Source of the DNA: Lamellibrachia satsuma
Lineage: Eukaryota; Annelida; Polychaeta; Sabellida; Siboglinidae
DNA length: 64,000 bases
Assembly: GCA_033239005.1 (NCBI GenBank)
Contig: BSQZ01000073.1
Location: 866,001 to 930,000 of the forward strand
Reading direction: 5' to 3'
In this document: positions 49,736 through 63,924 of the stretch, piece after piece
How the letters are laid out: each line of letters opens with the position of its first letter
Numbering within the stretch: the stretch's first letter is position 1
Made by a program: the position numbers and the translations under genes
The notes under the pieces: generated by a model
The model's input: only the letters and a program-made list of their open reading frames with translations
Database searches by the model: none
What the model was told of the DNA's origin: nothing

Positions 49736-51203
49736 TGGATAGCTCCTGGATATATCAACTAGTACTACAAATGCAAGGAAAAGGTGGTTGCAAATGCTGA
49801 AATTGCCGTGTCCGCCAGCTGCAGGCTCTGCGAGTGACCACTTTTCCTATGCAGATTACAAGACAAAAGACTATGTGATGAGCATGGACAGACGGTGAGC
49901 ATCAAGATGTCATTCTTGGTCAAATACACCGTTCCATCTTATATCTTTTTTTCGCATATGACCATGCATCTACAGACTATTCTGCGACAAGGAAACGTCA
50001 GATATCAGAGGGTAGAGCGATGCGTAGGAAGCGACGAGCCGAAACCAGGTTAGTAAATTGGATTACCGTTACCATTGTAACTTATCACTACGATTGCAAT
50101 ATAGTTCCACCCCAATAAGCACAGCTGTGATTCAATGTTAGCATATATATGACCCACAGTAAATCGAAATGTATGAATACAATAAAGTGCGAGTAAGTGT
50201 TAATAGTTTGATATAATTACGAGTGTTTTCCAATCCGCCGATTTATTTTCGACGTGATCAGACGTACCGTCAATAGTATACGCGGCCGTACTCAAAACAA
50301 TAACAATAACTCAGTAAGTGCTACAGGATGTACTGCAACCTTATAACATGGGCCATGGCGTATGTACTAGGCAAAATTATTCAAGAAAATAATTTGATAT
50401 TATTTATCGACAGTCATAATAAGTCCCATACTCCTGTGTTCTAAATGCCTAGAGAGCAAGCGTAACGCTAAGCCTGGGGGGGGGTTAGAAGCATGGGAGA
50501 AACACGACCAAAAGACAGTATAGACTATAGTGCAACAGAAGCCTACTGTTGCTGTTTACATTTCAAATTCTTTTTGGAAATATTTAAAATATACAACTAC
50601 TTTCATTGTGATTAAGTGCAAATGCAGTTACAAAATTTTTTTATAAGTATTTAAATATTTAAGTAAATGCACCCATGCAATGTCTAGCTGGAAAGGAAAC
50701 TAACTAAGGCATCGTCATCTACCCAGTTGAACACTGTCAGATTACATGTCTGCTTTCTATAATGACACTTTACAATTTCTGTCTGAATTCTTGTGACTTG
50801 ACAATTAGGCAAAATTATATAAAATTAATTTGCTTTATTGATCAGATTAAACCCCACATGTAATAACTGGAAGTTCATAGAGATGTATTAATTACATTGT
50901 ATTATAAGTCGACTGATAGCACTGTAATGAATATCGTGGGGGGAGGGGGCAACTGTCGGCAACCCACAATAATATTAGTACAAGCTATACATATAAAGGA
51001 AGTATATCAGGCATGGGATCAATTCTGTTTTGTCAATTCCAAAAAATCAGTTCTAATTCCACCTTGCAAAAAATCAATTCCAACTGTTAAAATCCTAGGC
51101 TAAAGAAAAATTCAAATCCAATTCGTTTTAACACAGTTTTATTTGTCACGTGTGCACAATCATATTTAATTAGATATGATTAAAAAATTATTGTTCGTTA
51201 AAT

Positions 51204-51218
51204 GCACACACACACGTA

Positions 51219-51250
<32 letters not shown>

Positions 51251-51260
51251 AACACACATC
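51204..51260. repeat. Short CA/ACGC microsatellite
   Basis: The right-arm counterpart of the 1.15-kb GT tract of the left arm. Confidence 0.9.
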
Positions 51261-52061
51261 AGGTTTGCCATAAAAAGCTTTAAAATGGCATCCAGCCATT
51301 TCATATGTACTTTCTGCTGCGACACCTCTCCTGGATTTTTGCTAACAAAACCAGACATTTTGGACAACCCTGGACAGTTGGGTCATTAATCTGAGTTTTG
51401 AACAGTTTCCCCTGTTTATATCGGGTCCAGGTCATTTGCCCCCCTTCCGGACATTTGCCCCTTTGTCACTTGCCCCCCAGACATTAGCCCCTTGCCTTAT
51501 TCAAAATCTGGACATTTGCCCCCCTGTCCATAGCTTCTGGATTATTTGTAAGTTTTTTAAGAAATGTTTTTTTAACTTATTTTTTTATTTCTGAACATGA
51601 ATTCAAGATATATATTACCCTAATTGCAATTAATATTCTTTGTGCCAGATCAGCCAAGTAAATTACTTTATGTAGTTGGAGATGATCCTGTAATCAAAGG
51701 ATTATCTTTATTGCAATTGTGGAAGAAGCCAGTGACATTAGGACCTGGACATGTTAGGACAATTGAGGATATTTGAAAGAAGCCATCTCAACAAGGTTTC
51801 TTTTGAATTGCATTTACCATGGAGAGTTGGAGTGACTCCATTTTCCTATAAAACTGGATGCACAAGCCAGAGCTGTCAGAATTCACTTATAACTTCACCA
51901 TGGAAATTAATACTAGCATTTGAGGAGGTCAGAAGCTATGTTTTGAGTGTCATTCCTACACCAAGAAGGGGGACCAACAAGATTACTCTTCATTCGGAGT
52001 GAAGCCAGCGTCGATCCTGATCATGCAAGGGTGCTGTGGTCACTGATCTGATCTCCAGAAT

Positions 52062-52253
52062 GTGATCAACAAGACTGCCTGCAACCATGATGGTAACACG
52101 GCACAAATAGAAGCTGCCAAGGTCCGTGAGGACCTGAAAACTAAGGCAGCTAATACCAGGGGCACTCCAAACGAGCTGATCTCCGACTCGTTACTGTCCA
52201 CCACTGTTTGTGGAAGCATCACCCCAAGAACCCATCTTCCACCACTGATCTGA
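52062..52253 (+). pseudogene. FLYWCH/MULE-associated fragment, right copy
   Basis: Same as the left copy (41876-42095): ACNHDGNTAQIEAAKVREDL then KTKAANTRGTPNELISDSLL. Ends in TGA. Conservation of the frame between both arms, with mostly silent or conservative changes visible, suggests it was coding when the unit duplicated. Confidence 0.45.
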
Positions 52254-53056
52254 CTATCAATGATACCTGGAAGACAACTGGTGACAAGATCACCTCATAC
52301 ACACTCCAGGGGATAGGCCATTGCATTAGGCTAAAGTGACTTTGACTTGTCATTGAATGTTATGTTATTGTAGTAATAATGATAAAACTGCAAACTGATT
52401 TTCACTTGTTAACTATCATAGAAAAAAGGGGCAGATGTCCGGGGGGAGCAAATATACTAGGAGGTGGATTTATATCGCTATCAGTTGTGGTATAATTGAT
52501 ATTTCATCAAATTTACTGGAAAGTTTGAGTCTTCAACATACTAATCTCCAACATGTATTCTCCATGGGGACATTTTTAATTACTACAAAAGGCAAACCCT
52601 ACAGCCACATGTAACAGCATTGTACAGGTGGCCAGTTACATGTTTAGTATGGGAAACTTGTGGGCTGAACATTAGGCTTGGATAAACAAGTGAAAACTTG
52701 AAAACAGTGCAATGTTGATTAGATAATAATTATAATGCACTTTGGAGCTAGGATGCTACAGTTTTGGTTACATGCGTTTGGTTATGTTACCAGTGGCATT
52801 CGTCAAACTGACCAAACAGATTCATTAAAAACATTAAGAGATCAGTGAAAGACCCATTGGTTGAATTAATATGGCTCCATAGGGAAAATGCTTTTCCCTG
52901 TGGTTGATTACTTTATACATTCTATATGACACTGGCACTCTTATATTCTAAAAATAATATATACAAGAGAAAGTTTCTCACATTGTGATTCATTTTTATC
53001 ATGCAAAAGATGAATTTTGTAAAATTTTCAAGTCACTGTATGTGTAATCTTTTCAG

Positions 53057-53236
53057 ATGAAGGATTCACCATTGGTTCGTACAAGTACAGGTACTAGTTT
53101 TGAAGCATCCAGCGCTACGGGTGATGCCGTCAATCTTTACATTACGGATGTCACCTTTAGTGCCATCACTGCTACTACTGCTGTGGCACCACATACAACT
53201 GATGCTGAAATGCAAATCGATCCGGTAACGATATTT
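53057..53236 (+). pseudogene. Repeat-borne open frame, right copy, cut by CR1
   Basis: Identical in layout to the left-arm frame at 40183 (MKDSPLVRTSTGTSFEAS) until VTIF, where CR1 sequence begins. The remainder (QVRHFANAAVVTD equivalent) resumes after the LINE at about 55669. Confidence 0.55.
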
Positions 53237-53237
53237 G

Positions 53238-55560
53238 GGTTCAAGTGACCATAACCAAATCCATTTTAATATAAAAGTAAAGACAGGGAATACATATAAA
53301 AAACAATGGAGGAGGAACTTCAACAAAGGCAAATATAAAGTGATGAGAACATATCTAGCAAATATAGATTGGAATAACTTGCTGAAGAACAAGACAGCAA
53401 CAGAATGCTGGACTTGTTTAAAATATGAGATTGAGGGCATTGTTGAGAAATTTATTCCATTAAGAAAACAAGGGAAAAGATCCAGGAAAAAACACCTGTC
53501 AAAAGAAGCTATTAGAAAAATTGCTCACAAACAGATGCTGTGGAAGGTCTATAAACACACTGGAAATGTAGAAGACTACACAAACTATAAAGAAGCACTT
53601 AACCTAGCTACAACTGAAATTAGAAAATCTAAAAGAACCTCTGAAAAAAAATTGACAGGTAATATAAAAAATGACAGCAAGAGTTTCTATGCTTATGTAA
53701 GGAGTAAACAGAAAGTTCGATATAAGGTCGGACCACCGGAAAACAACAGTGAAAACTTATTTTCAGATGGGTTCCAAATGGCAGAGGTCCTGAATGAGTA
53801 TTTTAGCTCAGTTTTTACCACAGAAGATATTAGCTCACTTCCAGTTCCATTGACTAAATTTGAGGGCAATAAATCAGAACATTTAGGGCAGTTATTTGTA
53901 ACTCCTGAAATGATAGCAAAGAAAATTAAGAAGATGAAAGATAATAAATCACCTGGAGTTGATGGGATTCCACCAAAACTGCTAAAGGAAATTGTTGATC
54001 AAATTAGTACACCACTTGCAAACTTATTTAACTTGTCACTAGAAGAAGGAATAGTTCCTTCAGAATGGAAAGAAGCAAACATTACGCCGCTATTTAAGAA
54101 GGGATCGAGGAAGAAGCCAGAAAATTACAGACCAGTGAGTTTAACATCTGTTGTATGTAAATTACTCGAAACATTAATTAGAGACCACATGGTGGAATTC
54201 CTCATAAAACATAAATTAATAAATACATCTCAACGTGGATTCCTAAAAGCAAGGTCATGTCTAACCAATCTCTTATGTTTTTTTAGAAGAAATTACAAAG
54301 TGGGTAGATGACGGGTCACCAGTGGATGTTGTCTACTTAGATTTTCAGAAAGCTTTCGATAAAGTGCCACATCAAAGATTGTTACTTAAACTAAAAGCCC
54401 ATGGTATAGGCAATGATGTAATCAACTGGATAGAAAAGTGGCTTACACACAGAAGACAGAGAGTATTAGTAGATGGTAAGATTTCAAACTGGAAATCTGT
54501 TTTGAGTGGGGTACCACAGGGATCAGTGTTAGGCCCTATACTGTTTTTAATATATATAAATGATTTGGAGGATGACATATCTCGCAAAGTACTCAAATTT
54601 GCAGATGACACAAAAGTATTCAGAAAGGTTACTAATGATACAGATAAACAAAGTTTACAGGATGATCTAGAAAAATTAGTTAAATGGTCAGAAAAATGGC
54701 AAATGTTATTCAATTTTGGGAAGTGTAAATGTATACACATAGGACATGGAAATATGGACGAGGAATATAAAATGGGGGATGCTGTACTAGGTAGAACCAC
54801 ACAAGAAAAGGATTTAGGAGTAACATTTAATGCTGACATGAAAGTTTCAGAGCAATGTGGGATTGCTGCTTCGAAATGTTTTATGTTTAAAAACAAGGTT
54901 GACACATATATCAGGAGGGCGGGTTATAAGTAGGTGAACATTGTTGGACTCTCGATAAGCCAATGGCTTCCTTGTCCACTTGCCATCTGGGCCTTTGGCT
55001 TGGATGGCAAATCTTGTTAAATCTTGAAAGGAAATCAAATTCTAGGGCTAATTAGGAGAACTATCACGTATAAGGAGAAACATCTAATTGTACCCCTGTA
55101 CAAAGCAATAGTTAGACCACATTTGGAATATTGTATTCAAGCATGGAGGCCATATCGTAAAAAAGACATAGATAAGCTAGAAAGAATACAACGAAGAGCA
55201 ACTAAGATGATTCCAGAATTAAGAGACCTTAGTTACGAAAGTCGCTTATTACAATGTGGTTTAACAACACTAGAGACCAGGAGACTAAGAGGAGACCAAA
55301 TAGAAGTGTTTAAAATAGTGAACGGTTATGAGGATGTTGATAGGAATATGTTTTTCAAACTTAAAGAAGGCAGTAGAACCAGAGGACACAAAGCAGCATT
55401 AGTTAAGGAGCAGTGTAGGATGGACATGAGAAAGTACTCTTTCTCACAGAGGGTGATAAATGAATGGAACAAACTGCCAGATGATTGTGTTAATGCCAGT
55501 AGTGTGAATATGTTTAAAAATAGAATTGACAGATATCTGATAAGGGCGGGCTACACATAG
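53238..55560 (+). pseudogene. CR1 ORF2 fragment (endonuclease end, RT, C-terminus)
   Basis: Frame 53235-54311 covers the endonuclease end and RT fingers. A T7 run near 54285 shifts it; frame 54322-54876 covers the palm and thumb (DVVYLDFQKAFDK to MKVSEQCGIAASK). After the nested insertion, 55030-55560 gives the C-terminus (GNQILGLIRRTITYKEKHL to LIRAGYT). Very close to the 10-14 kb copy. Confidence 0.88.
54877..55029 (+). mobile_element. Nested 153-bp LINE tail inside the CR1 copy
   Basis: The CR1 sequence is interrupted after TTCGAAA by a segment encoding FMFKNKVDTYIRRAGYK and a stop. A hairpin 3' UTR variant (GCCATCTGGGCCTTTGGC) and AATCTTGTTAAATCTTGAAA follow, then CR1 resumes at GGAAATCAAATTC. 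GAAA flanks both sides. It is the extreme 3' end of a sister subfamily inserted into an older copy. Confidence 0.85.
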
Positions 55561-56539
55561 ATGAGAAAATTGTTGGACTCTCGATAAGCCAATGGCTTCC
55601 TTGTCCACTTGCCATCTGGAACTTGTTGTTCGAGATGGCAATCTTGTTAAATCTTGTTAAATCTATTTCAAGTGCGACACTTCGCGAATGCTGCTGTAGT
55701 CACAGATGACATTATTGCACCAATGAACGTTGATCATTACTACTCCTATGTGAACTCCTATCCTCCTCTCTTTATGTAAGCCAGGAAGTCCACAATGAAA
55801 GGTTCTTTCTTCAATTAGCCATCAGTTGTACGAGTGAGCACAAATGTTTCACAACAGTCGAGAAGTCCTTTCATGATTTGTCACATTAAGCCGTGCAAAC
55901 AAATTTATTTAAAAGGGAAGTTAAACAAATTGCTAAGTTTACTATAAAAGACACATTGATAAACTTCATGATTATGAGTATATTACAATATATTACAATA
56001 TATATATATATATATTTATTTATTCTCACCATTTTGCTTTAGGTAGTTTATAATTAAAATTGGATAATAATTTTAATTTGCTCTTATGTTTCGTAGGCAT
56101 AAAATTTTCCAATGCAGTGACATCGAGACTCCACAAAAACAATAGGACATTCTACATTTCCAACATTTAATTTAAGATACACAGTTGAAGACAAATTGTA
56201 ATTGCTACTTCACAGTGTTTGCCCTGGGTATAGCGGCACAATGCGCACCTAGGGGGACTGGGGCACCACACCTCGTAATCAAAACATTAATTTGATAAGT
56301 GGTTTCGACCATGTGGAGTAACTTCAATTCCTGGTGTTATACACGATCCAAAGTGAACCCGAATACTAATCTTAAATCATAATTTCATCACAATATAAAA
56401 AATATTTTTGAATGTGAGAAACAGATAGCTGCTAAGTGCCAATTTCTAAAAACATCTGGCTAGGTAGATGAAAAAACAGCAAGTTTGCCCACATCACTTG
56501 TCATTAATCAGGGGAAGCATTGTTTCAGTCAATACGCGA

Positions 56540-56645
56540 AATGACTGCACCTCTTTTCCAGTCATTTCGATAAATGCCTGAGCGAAACAGTCATTTCGCG
56601 TAATGCCTAAACATGTCAGTCATTACGCGAAATGACTGGTTACGC
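56540..56645. repeat. Cluster of palindromic CAGTCATTTCGCG motifs
   Basis: Within 105 bp the word CAGTCATTTCG or its complement CGCGAAATGACTG occurs at least four times, and CAGTCATTACGCGAAATGAC plus TG (56615-56636) is nearly a perfect palindrome. Confidence 0.75.
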
Positions 56646-56758
56646 AGATTGCCTGTAACATACAGGGTTCAGCCTCCTGTTACGTTTCCCATTGACGACC
56701 ATGTTAACGTTTTGCACGATTATAAGAAAATGGGACCACCACAAATTCTGAAACTTCT

Positions 56759-56832
56759 TACGCACACACGCGCACGCACGCACATACACTCTCTTTCTCT
56801 CGCACGAAAACACGCACGCGCGCACACACACA
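56759..56832. repeat. CA/ACGC-rich simple repeat
   Basis: Alternating CACACGCGCACGCACGCAC with a CTCTCTTTCTCTC insert; alternating purine-pyrimidine. Confidence 0.85.
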
Positions 56833-57260
56833 ATCGACGAGAAGATGTCATCATTAACATCGGACGGTCTGTTTACTAGTGTCAAATCCAGCGAGTCAAT
56901 ATGTATGACTTGCTTTTCAACAAAATACTTCCGTCAGCGGTCAGCATCGGACTGCTCGTTGGTCGGCGCGGTCCGCAAACGACTTTCAGCGCTGGGGCGA
57001 CGCCGTAGATGCATGTCACCGAGATCAGAAATGTTTGCACTTAGTGGCAAAGCGAACTAATGGTGAGTAGGCTAAGCTTGATTTTAAATACGGGATAATT
57101 ATTTCTGCTGAGAGCAATGCTTGACAGAATTCAACTAATATAGCCTCTCGAGTGATACTAAAGTTCACGTGTCCAGGCAGCGATTGCCCAACACCAATTA
57201 TGCAATTTGTTGTAACTACATTGTGCGCGTGACGAGATAATGATAAACGGTTGTGAGCAG

Positions 57261-60457
<3,197 letters not shown>

Positions 60458-60784
60458 GAAAGAAACAAATTAATTAGGTTCCCACTGTGACAACATTATT
60501 ACATATAATTATTCATGTTCTATTCATCGTGCTTATTAAACAGAAAGTCTGCCTAATATTAGTTGGCGAGTATGGATTTGAAATTCTTATACAATATCAA
60601 CTTCACATTATGTTACAACAAAACTATGTACCAATAGTTGCTGCACCTCATTATATCTGTATTATGTCACCTCGATTGTACTGTTATTTTCATCTAGCCA
60701 AAATATATGCAATACAATATGAAATTGAGTATGTGAGAATAGTGTAGTGTTTGGAAACACTGAAATTGTTAAATGGGGTCTCTA

Positions 60785-60786
<2 letters not shown>

Positions 60787-60876
<90 letters not shown>
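60787..60876. repeat. (TA)n microsatellite
   Basis: About 45 TA units. Between this and 61260 no gene is seen. Confidence 0.95.
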
Positions 60877-60879
<3 letters not shown>

Positions 60880-61263
60880 ATTTCATTGGAACCAGTATAT
60901 ATAAATGCCCACATGGACCAATATAATAATATAATCTAGAATGTATGATGAAAAACCTACCAGCGACTGTAGCATAACAATAACATCAAGTACTGCTCTT
61001 TATGCCGTGAGTTGGCATATCTTATTAATGAGTTGCACATGTCGAATAGCAGCAGACACTAGCAAAGCGATGTATGTGACAATACAACATTTATATGTAA
61101 CCAGAACGCTCCATGAAGTCATTGTAAGTTTACGAAAAATGCCACATTGCATGTAACATTGATGCCAAAATATAGGGACACAATTTCAGCAACATAACTG
61201 GCGTTTACATCTAAATTGAAAAATAAGTTTTTAATGACCAATTTATTTTCACTTTGTACCTAC

Positions 61264-62003
61264 CTTTCCCCAGTTCAACTGTTGGGTGTAACTTCATAGA
61301 TAGTTGTGTTTCAAATAGACGCTGTATTTCCTTCTTAGCTTGTGCCACCGGGTTCAATGCTCCTGACACAGTGACGCGGCTGTTAGACTCAGTGATTGTC
61401 AGTAAGCCTTTATTCTGGGACTGAATTAGTTCTTTCAACGCAGCCCACTGTTGTGTTTGAAATCAGCTTCAACATATATCTCATCTGTTTCATTTCTGAT
61501 CACTTCGATGGCGTCCTCCAGGTGTTCATCATTGAGGGCAAACACCCCGAGTGAGGTATCCCCTTCAGCCGCATACACAGCAAAGATGTCATTGTTCTTG
61601 AGCACATCAACCAGGTGTCTTATCATGGCAATGCCTCTCATTAGTCGGACCTGTTCGACAGACATTTCTAAAGATGAACCTTTCATGTTCTTTACAATAT
61701 AATACATGGCAACCTCAGCAGCTTCTATCTCGAATTTCTTGCCACCGAATATAACTTTGCGCTCTCGTGTGTAAATCGTCACAGTCATGTTTGGGAACCT
61801 CTTTTCTTGTGTGGATTTAAAGTTCGTTGCATGCAGCATTCTGAGTTGGCACAACTCCAGGGTTACGGTCTTTGTGACAACTCGTGTTTTTGGTTCCTCC
61901 TCGGACATTACAACAGTCTTTCCAGCAGCATCAGGACGTCCCTTCGTCTGAGTGATTTCTTGAGATATTTCATCACCAGTAGTGAGCTTAGCATCCATAA
62001 TGC
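61264..62003 (-). pseudogene. PARP14-like KH cassette B, frameshifted
   Basis: A 740-bp exon with the same acceptor (TGACAG/GCATTATGG) and donor (GGGAAAG/GTAGGT) as cassette A. It reads MDAKLTTGDEISQEITQTKG, VTLELCQLRML, MTVTIYTRERKVIFGG, VRLMRGIAMIRHLVDVL, IFAVYAAEGDTSLGVFALND and EIYVEADF, then loses the frame. It lacks 13 bp (GAAAT-flanked) that cassette A has, and the KH-like tail (TVSGALNPVAQAKKEIQRL) continues in another frame. Unless splicing skips it, this exon truncates the protein. Both ends are phase 1, so skipping would keep the frame. Confidence 0.8.
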
Positions 62004-62385
62004 CTGTCAATGAAATGAAATAAATTAGTTAAATTGAAGAAAACGTCATTGAACCTAGTTTAAGTAATTAAAACACCCCAATACGAAGTTTCAATTTGTA
62101 ATAACAGTTATAATATCTGATTTCTACCAATTTCCATTGAAGCTACAATACCTCTTGTGCGTAAAATATTGAATTTTGTCGAAATTTAGGTCAAATGTGG
62201 TTTTTCCATGACTTCATCAATTATATAAAATAATAAATTTTACATTTTTTTTAATGCGAGGTTTAGATTTGAATGCTGCTGCTGCTACTACTTGGAGATC
62301 GCATCTAACATTTATACCAACATCTTTGGACACAATATCAGCCACATAATTGCGTTTACAAATCTACTTTTCCCGCTGCACCTAC

Positions 62386-63138
62386 CTTTATCCAGTTCAA
62401 CTGTTGGATGTAACTGCATAGATTGTTGTTTTTCAAGTAAGCGTTGTATTTCATCCTTGGCTTGTGCCACTGAGTTCAATGTTCCTGACAAAGTGACGCG
62501 GCCGTCAGATTCGCTGATTGTCAGTAAGCCGTTATTCTGGGACTGAAGTAGTTCTTTCAACGCGGCCCACTGTTGTGTTTGAAATGTTGCTCTGAAATCA
62601 GCTTCAACATATATCTCATCTGTTTCATTTCTGATCACTTCGATGGCGTCCTCCAGGTGTTCATCATTGAGGGCAAACACCCCGAGTGAAGTATCCCCTA
62701 CAGCCGCATACACAGCAAAGATGTAATTGTTCTTGAGTACATCCACCAGGTGTCTTATCATGGCAATGCCTCTCATTAGTCGGACCTGTTCGACAGACAT
62801 TTCTAAAGATGAACCTTTCATGTTCTTTACAATATAATACATGGCAACCTCAGCAGCTTCTATCTCGAATTTCTTGCCACCGAATATAACTTTGCGCTCT
62901 CGTGTGTAGATCGTCACAGTCATGTTTGGGAACCTCTTTTCTTGTGTGGATTTAAAGTTCTTTGCATGCAGCATTCTGGGTTGGCACAACTCCAGGGTTA
63001 CGGTCTTTGTGACAACTCGTGTTGTTGGTTCCTCCTCGGACATTACAACAGTCTTTCCAGCAGCATCAGGACGTCCCTTCGTCTGAGTGATTTCTTGAGA
63101 TATTTCACCAACAGTAGTGAGCTTAGCACCCATAATGC
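62386..63138 (-). CDS. PARP14-like KH cassette A (internal exon)
   Basis: A 753-bp phase 1-1 exon of 251 codons between CATTGACAG and GATAAAG/GTAGGTGC. It begins IMGAKLTTVGEISQEITQTK, then the RNA-recognition-like block TLELCQPRMLH...MTVTIYTRERKVIF and KH-like block EMSVEQVRLMRGIAMIRHL ... IFAVYAAVGDTSLGVF. It ends with the repeat LLTISESDGRVTLSG...VAQAKDEIQRLL, the same repeat that precedes the macrodomain at 16.4 kb. Vertebrate PARP14 has serial KH-like repeats before its macrodomains. No catalytic or macro part is seen nearby; further exons lie outside the window or are lost. The cassette-plus-intron unit of about 1135 bp was duplicated in tandem. Confidence 0.82.
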
Positions 63139-63203
63139 CTGTCAATGAAATGAAATAAATTAGTTAAATTGAAGAAAACGTCATTAAACCCAATTTAAGT
63201 AAT

Positions 63204-63292
63204 TAAAACATAACAGTTTAAGTAATTAAAACATAACAGTTTAAGTAATTAAGACATAACAGTTTAAGTAATTAAAACATAACAGTATAAAG
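63204..63292. repeat. 23-bp minisatellite, about 4 copies
   Basis: AACAGTTTAAGTAATTAAAA plus CAT units in the intron upstream of cassette A. Cassette B's upstream intron has a single unit, so the array grew after or with the duplication. Confidence 0.85.
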
Positions 63293-63424
63293 TTTAAATG
63301 CCATTACATCTGATCACTCTATCTTTAGTGCAGTCCTCAGCTACACGCATTGTCCAGGAGACCTGATCAGTATTATGACTTATGACAATTAACTCCAAAC
63401 AGCCCTGTCTTTGTCTAACATAGG

Positions 63425-63725
63425 AGTGGTTAAGTTTTCTTCTTTAGAATTAGTGAATCTACGACAGGTTTTTTTCCATTTCCCTGCGTGGTATCCTTTA
63501 CTTCCCCTGGCATAGACAATTTATTATACACCAGATAGAAGAGACCAACAACTTTTCGTATCTCTTCCGAAAGACACAGGCAAAAGTGGGGTAAACGAAA
63601 TTGCCAAAGTTTCGAGACGGCGGCAGGTGGAATCGAACCGCCGTCCTCTTGATTGACAGTTGTGTGCTTTAACTGTTTGTGTGTTTCAACTAACCACAGT
63701 CTCTCCTGCTGAATAAAAAACATGC
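63425..63725 (-). mobile_element. tRNA-derived SINE
   Basis: On the minus strand GTGGTTAGTTGAAAC (A-box-like, near 63695) is followed by GGCGGTTCGATTCCACCTG (B-box, near 63620-63640), the internal Pol III promoter layout. Then comes a body with TTTCGTTTACCCCACTTTTG and a degenerate 3' part. The separation between the boxes is about 50 bp and the tRNA fold is not complete, so it is a SINE, not a tRNA gene. Confidence 0.6.
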
Positions 63726-63924
63726 ACCGTATTTTATTGGATTGGTTCTGGCACCGTCTATGAACTTTTCCCAATCAAATGCTTTTCATTGACCTAATGT
63801 TTGTTGACTATTATAACGCGCTAACATTATATTAACATAAGGCACACGCACGTATTGTGGCAGCACAATGGTGGAATTACTCACAATCAACTATTTGTGA
63901 ATTGCCTGTAATATAATATATAAC

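Larger units (their letters stand above)
53237..55663 (+). mobile_element. CR1 LINE, 5'-truncated, with TATTT target duplication
   Basis: About 2.4 kb of CR1 starting inside the endonuclease (GSSDHN) and ending in the hairpin 3' UTR and ATCTTGTTAAA tail. TATTT occurs at 53232-53236 and again at 55664-55668. The left arm near 40000 shows the empty site (GATATTTCAAGTGC). ORF2 is broken by an extra T near 54285 and by a nested 153-bp insertion at 54877-55029. RT motifs SPGVDGIPPK, YLDFQKAFDKV and FADDTKVF are intact. Confidence 0.95.
49872..55765 (+). repeat. Inverted repeat, right arm
   Basis: Reverse complement of the left arm. At its inner edge a frame (EHGQTVSIKMSFLVKYTVPS, 49890-49950) runs to a CCAG/GTTAGT donor at about 50046, while the left copy has TAG where this one has TAT. 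This suggests an exon that stayed open here and broke there. The arm then contains an unclassified 83-codon frame (51751-52002), the FLYWCH-like piece (52062), the interrupted frame (53057) and the CR1 insertion. Confidence 0.88.
55770..57255. other. No gene seen; repeats only
   Basis: Contains a short TA patch at 55982-56016, the palindromic motif cluster at 56540-56645 and an ACGC/CA patch at 56759-56832. The 71-codon frame at 56845-57060 has no recognisable domain. Confidence 0.5.

Noticed and set aside
56845..57060. 71-codon plus-strand frame as a gene
   Set aside because: No recognisable domain, and it runs opposite to the tail of the five-exon gene without splice or polyA support.
63600..63720. 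tRNA gene
   Set aside because: A- and B-box-like words are present but the arms do not fold to a full tRNA, and a SINE body follows.
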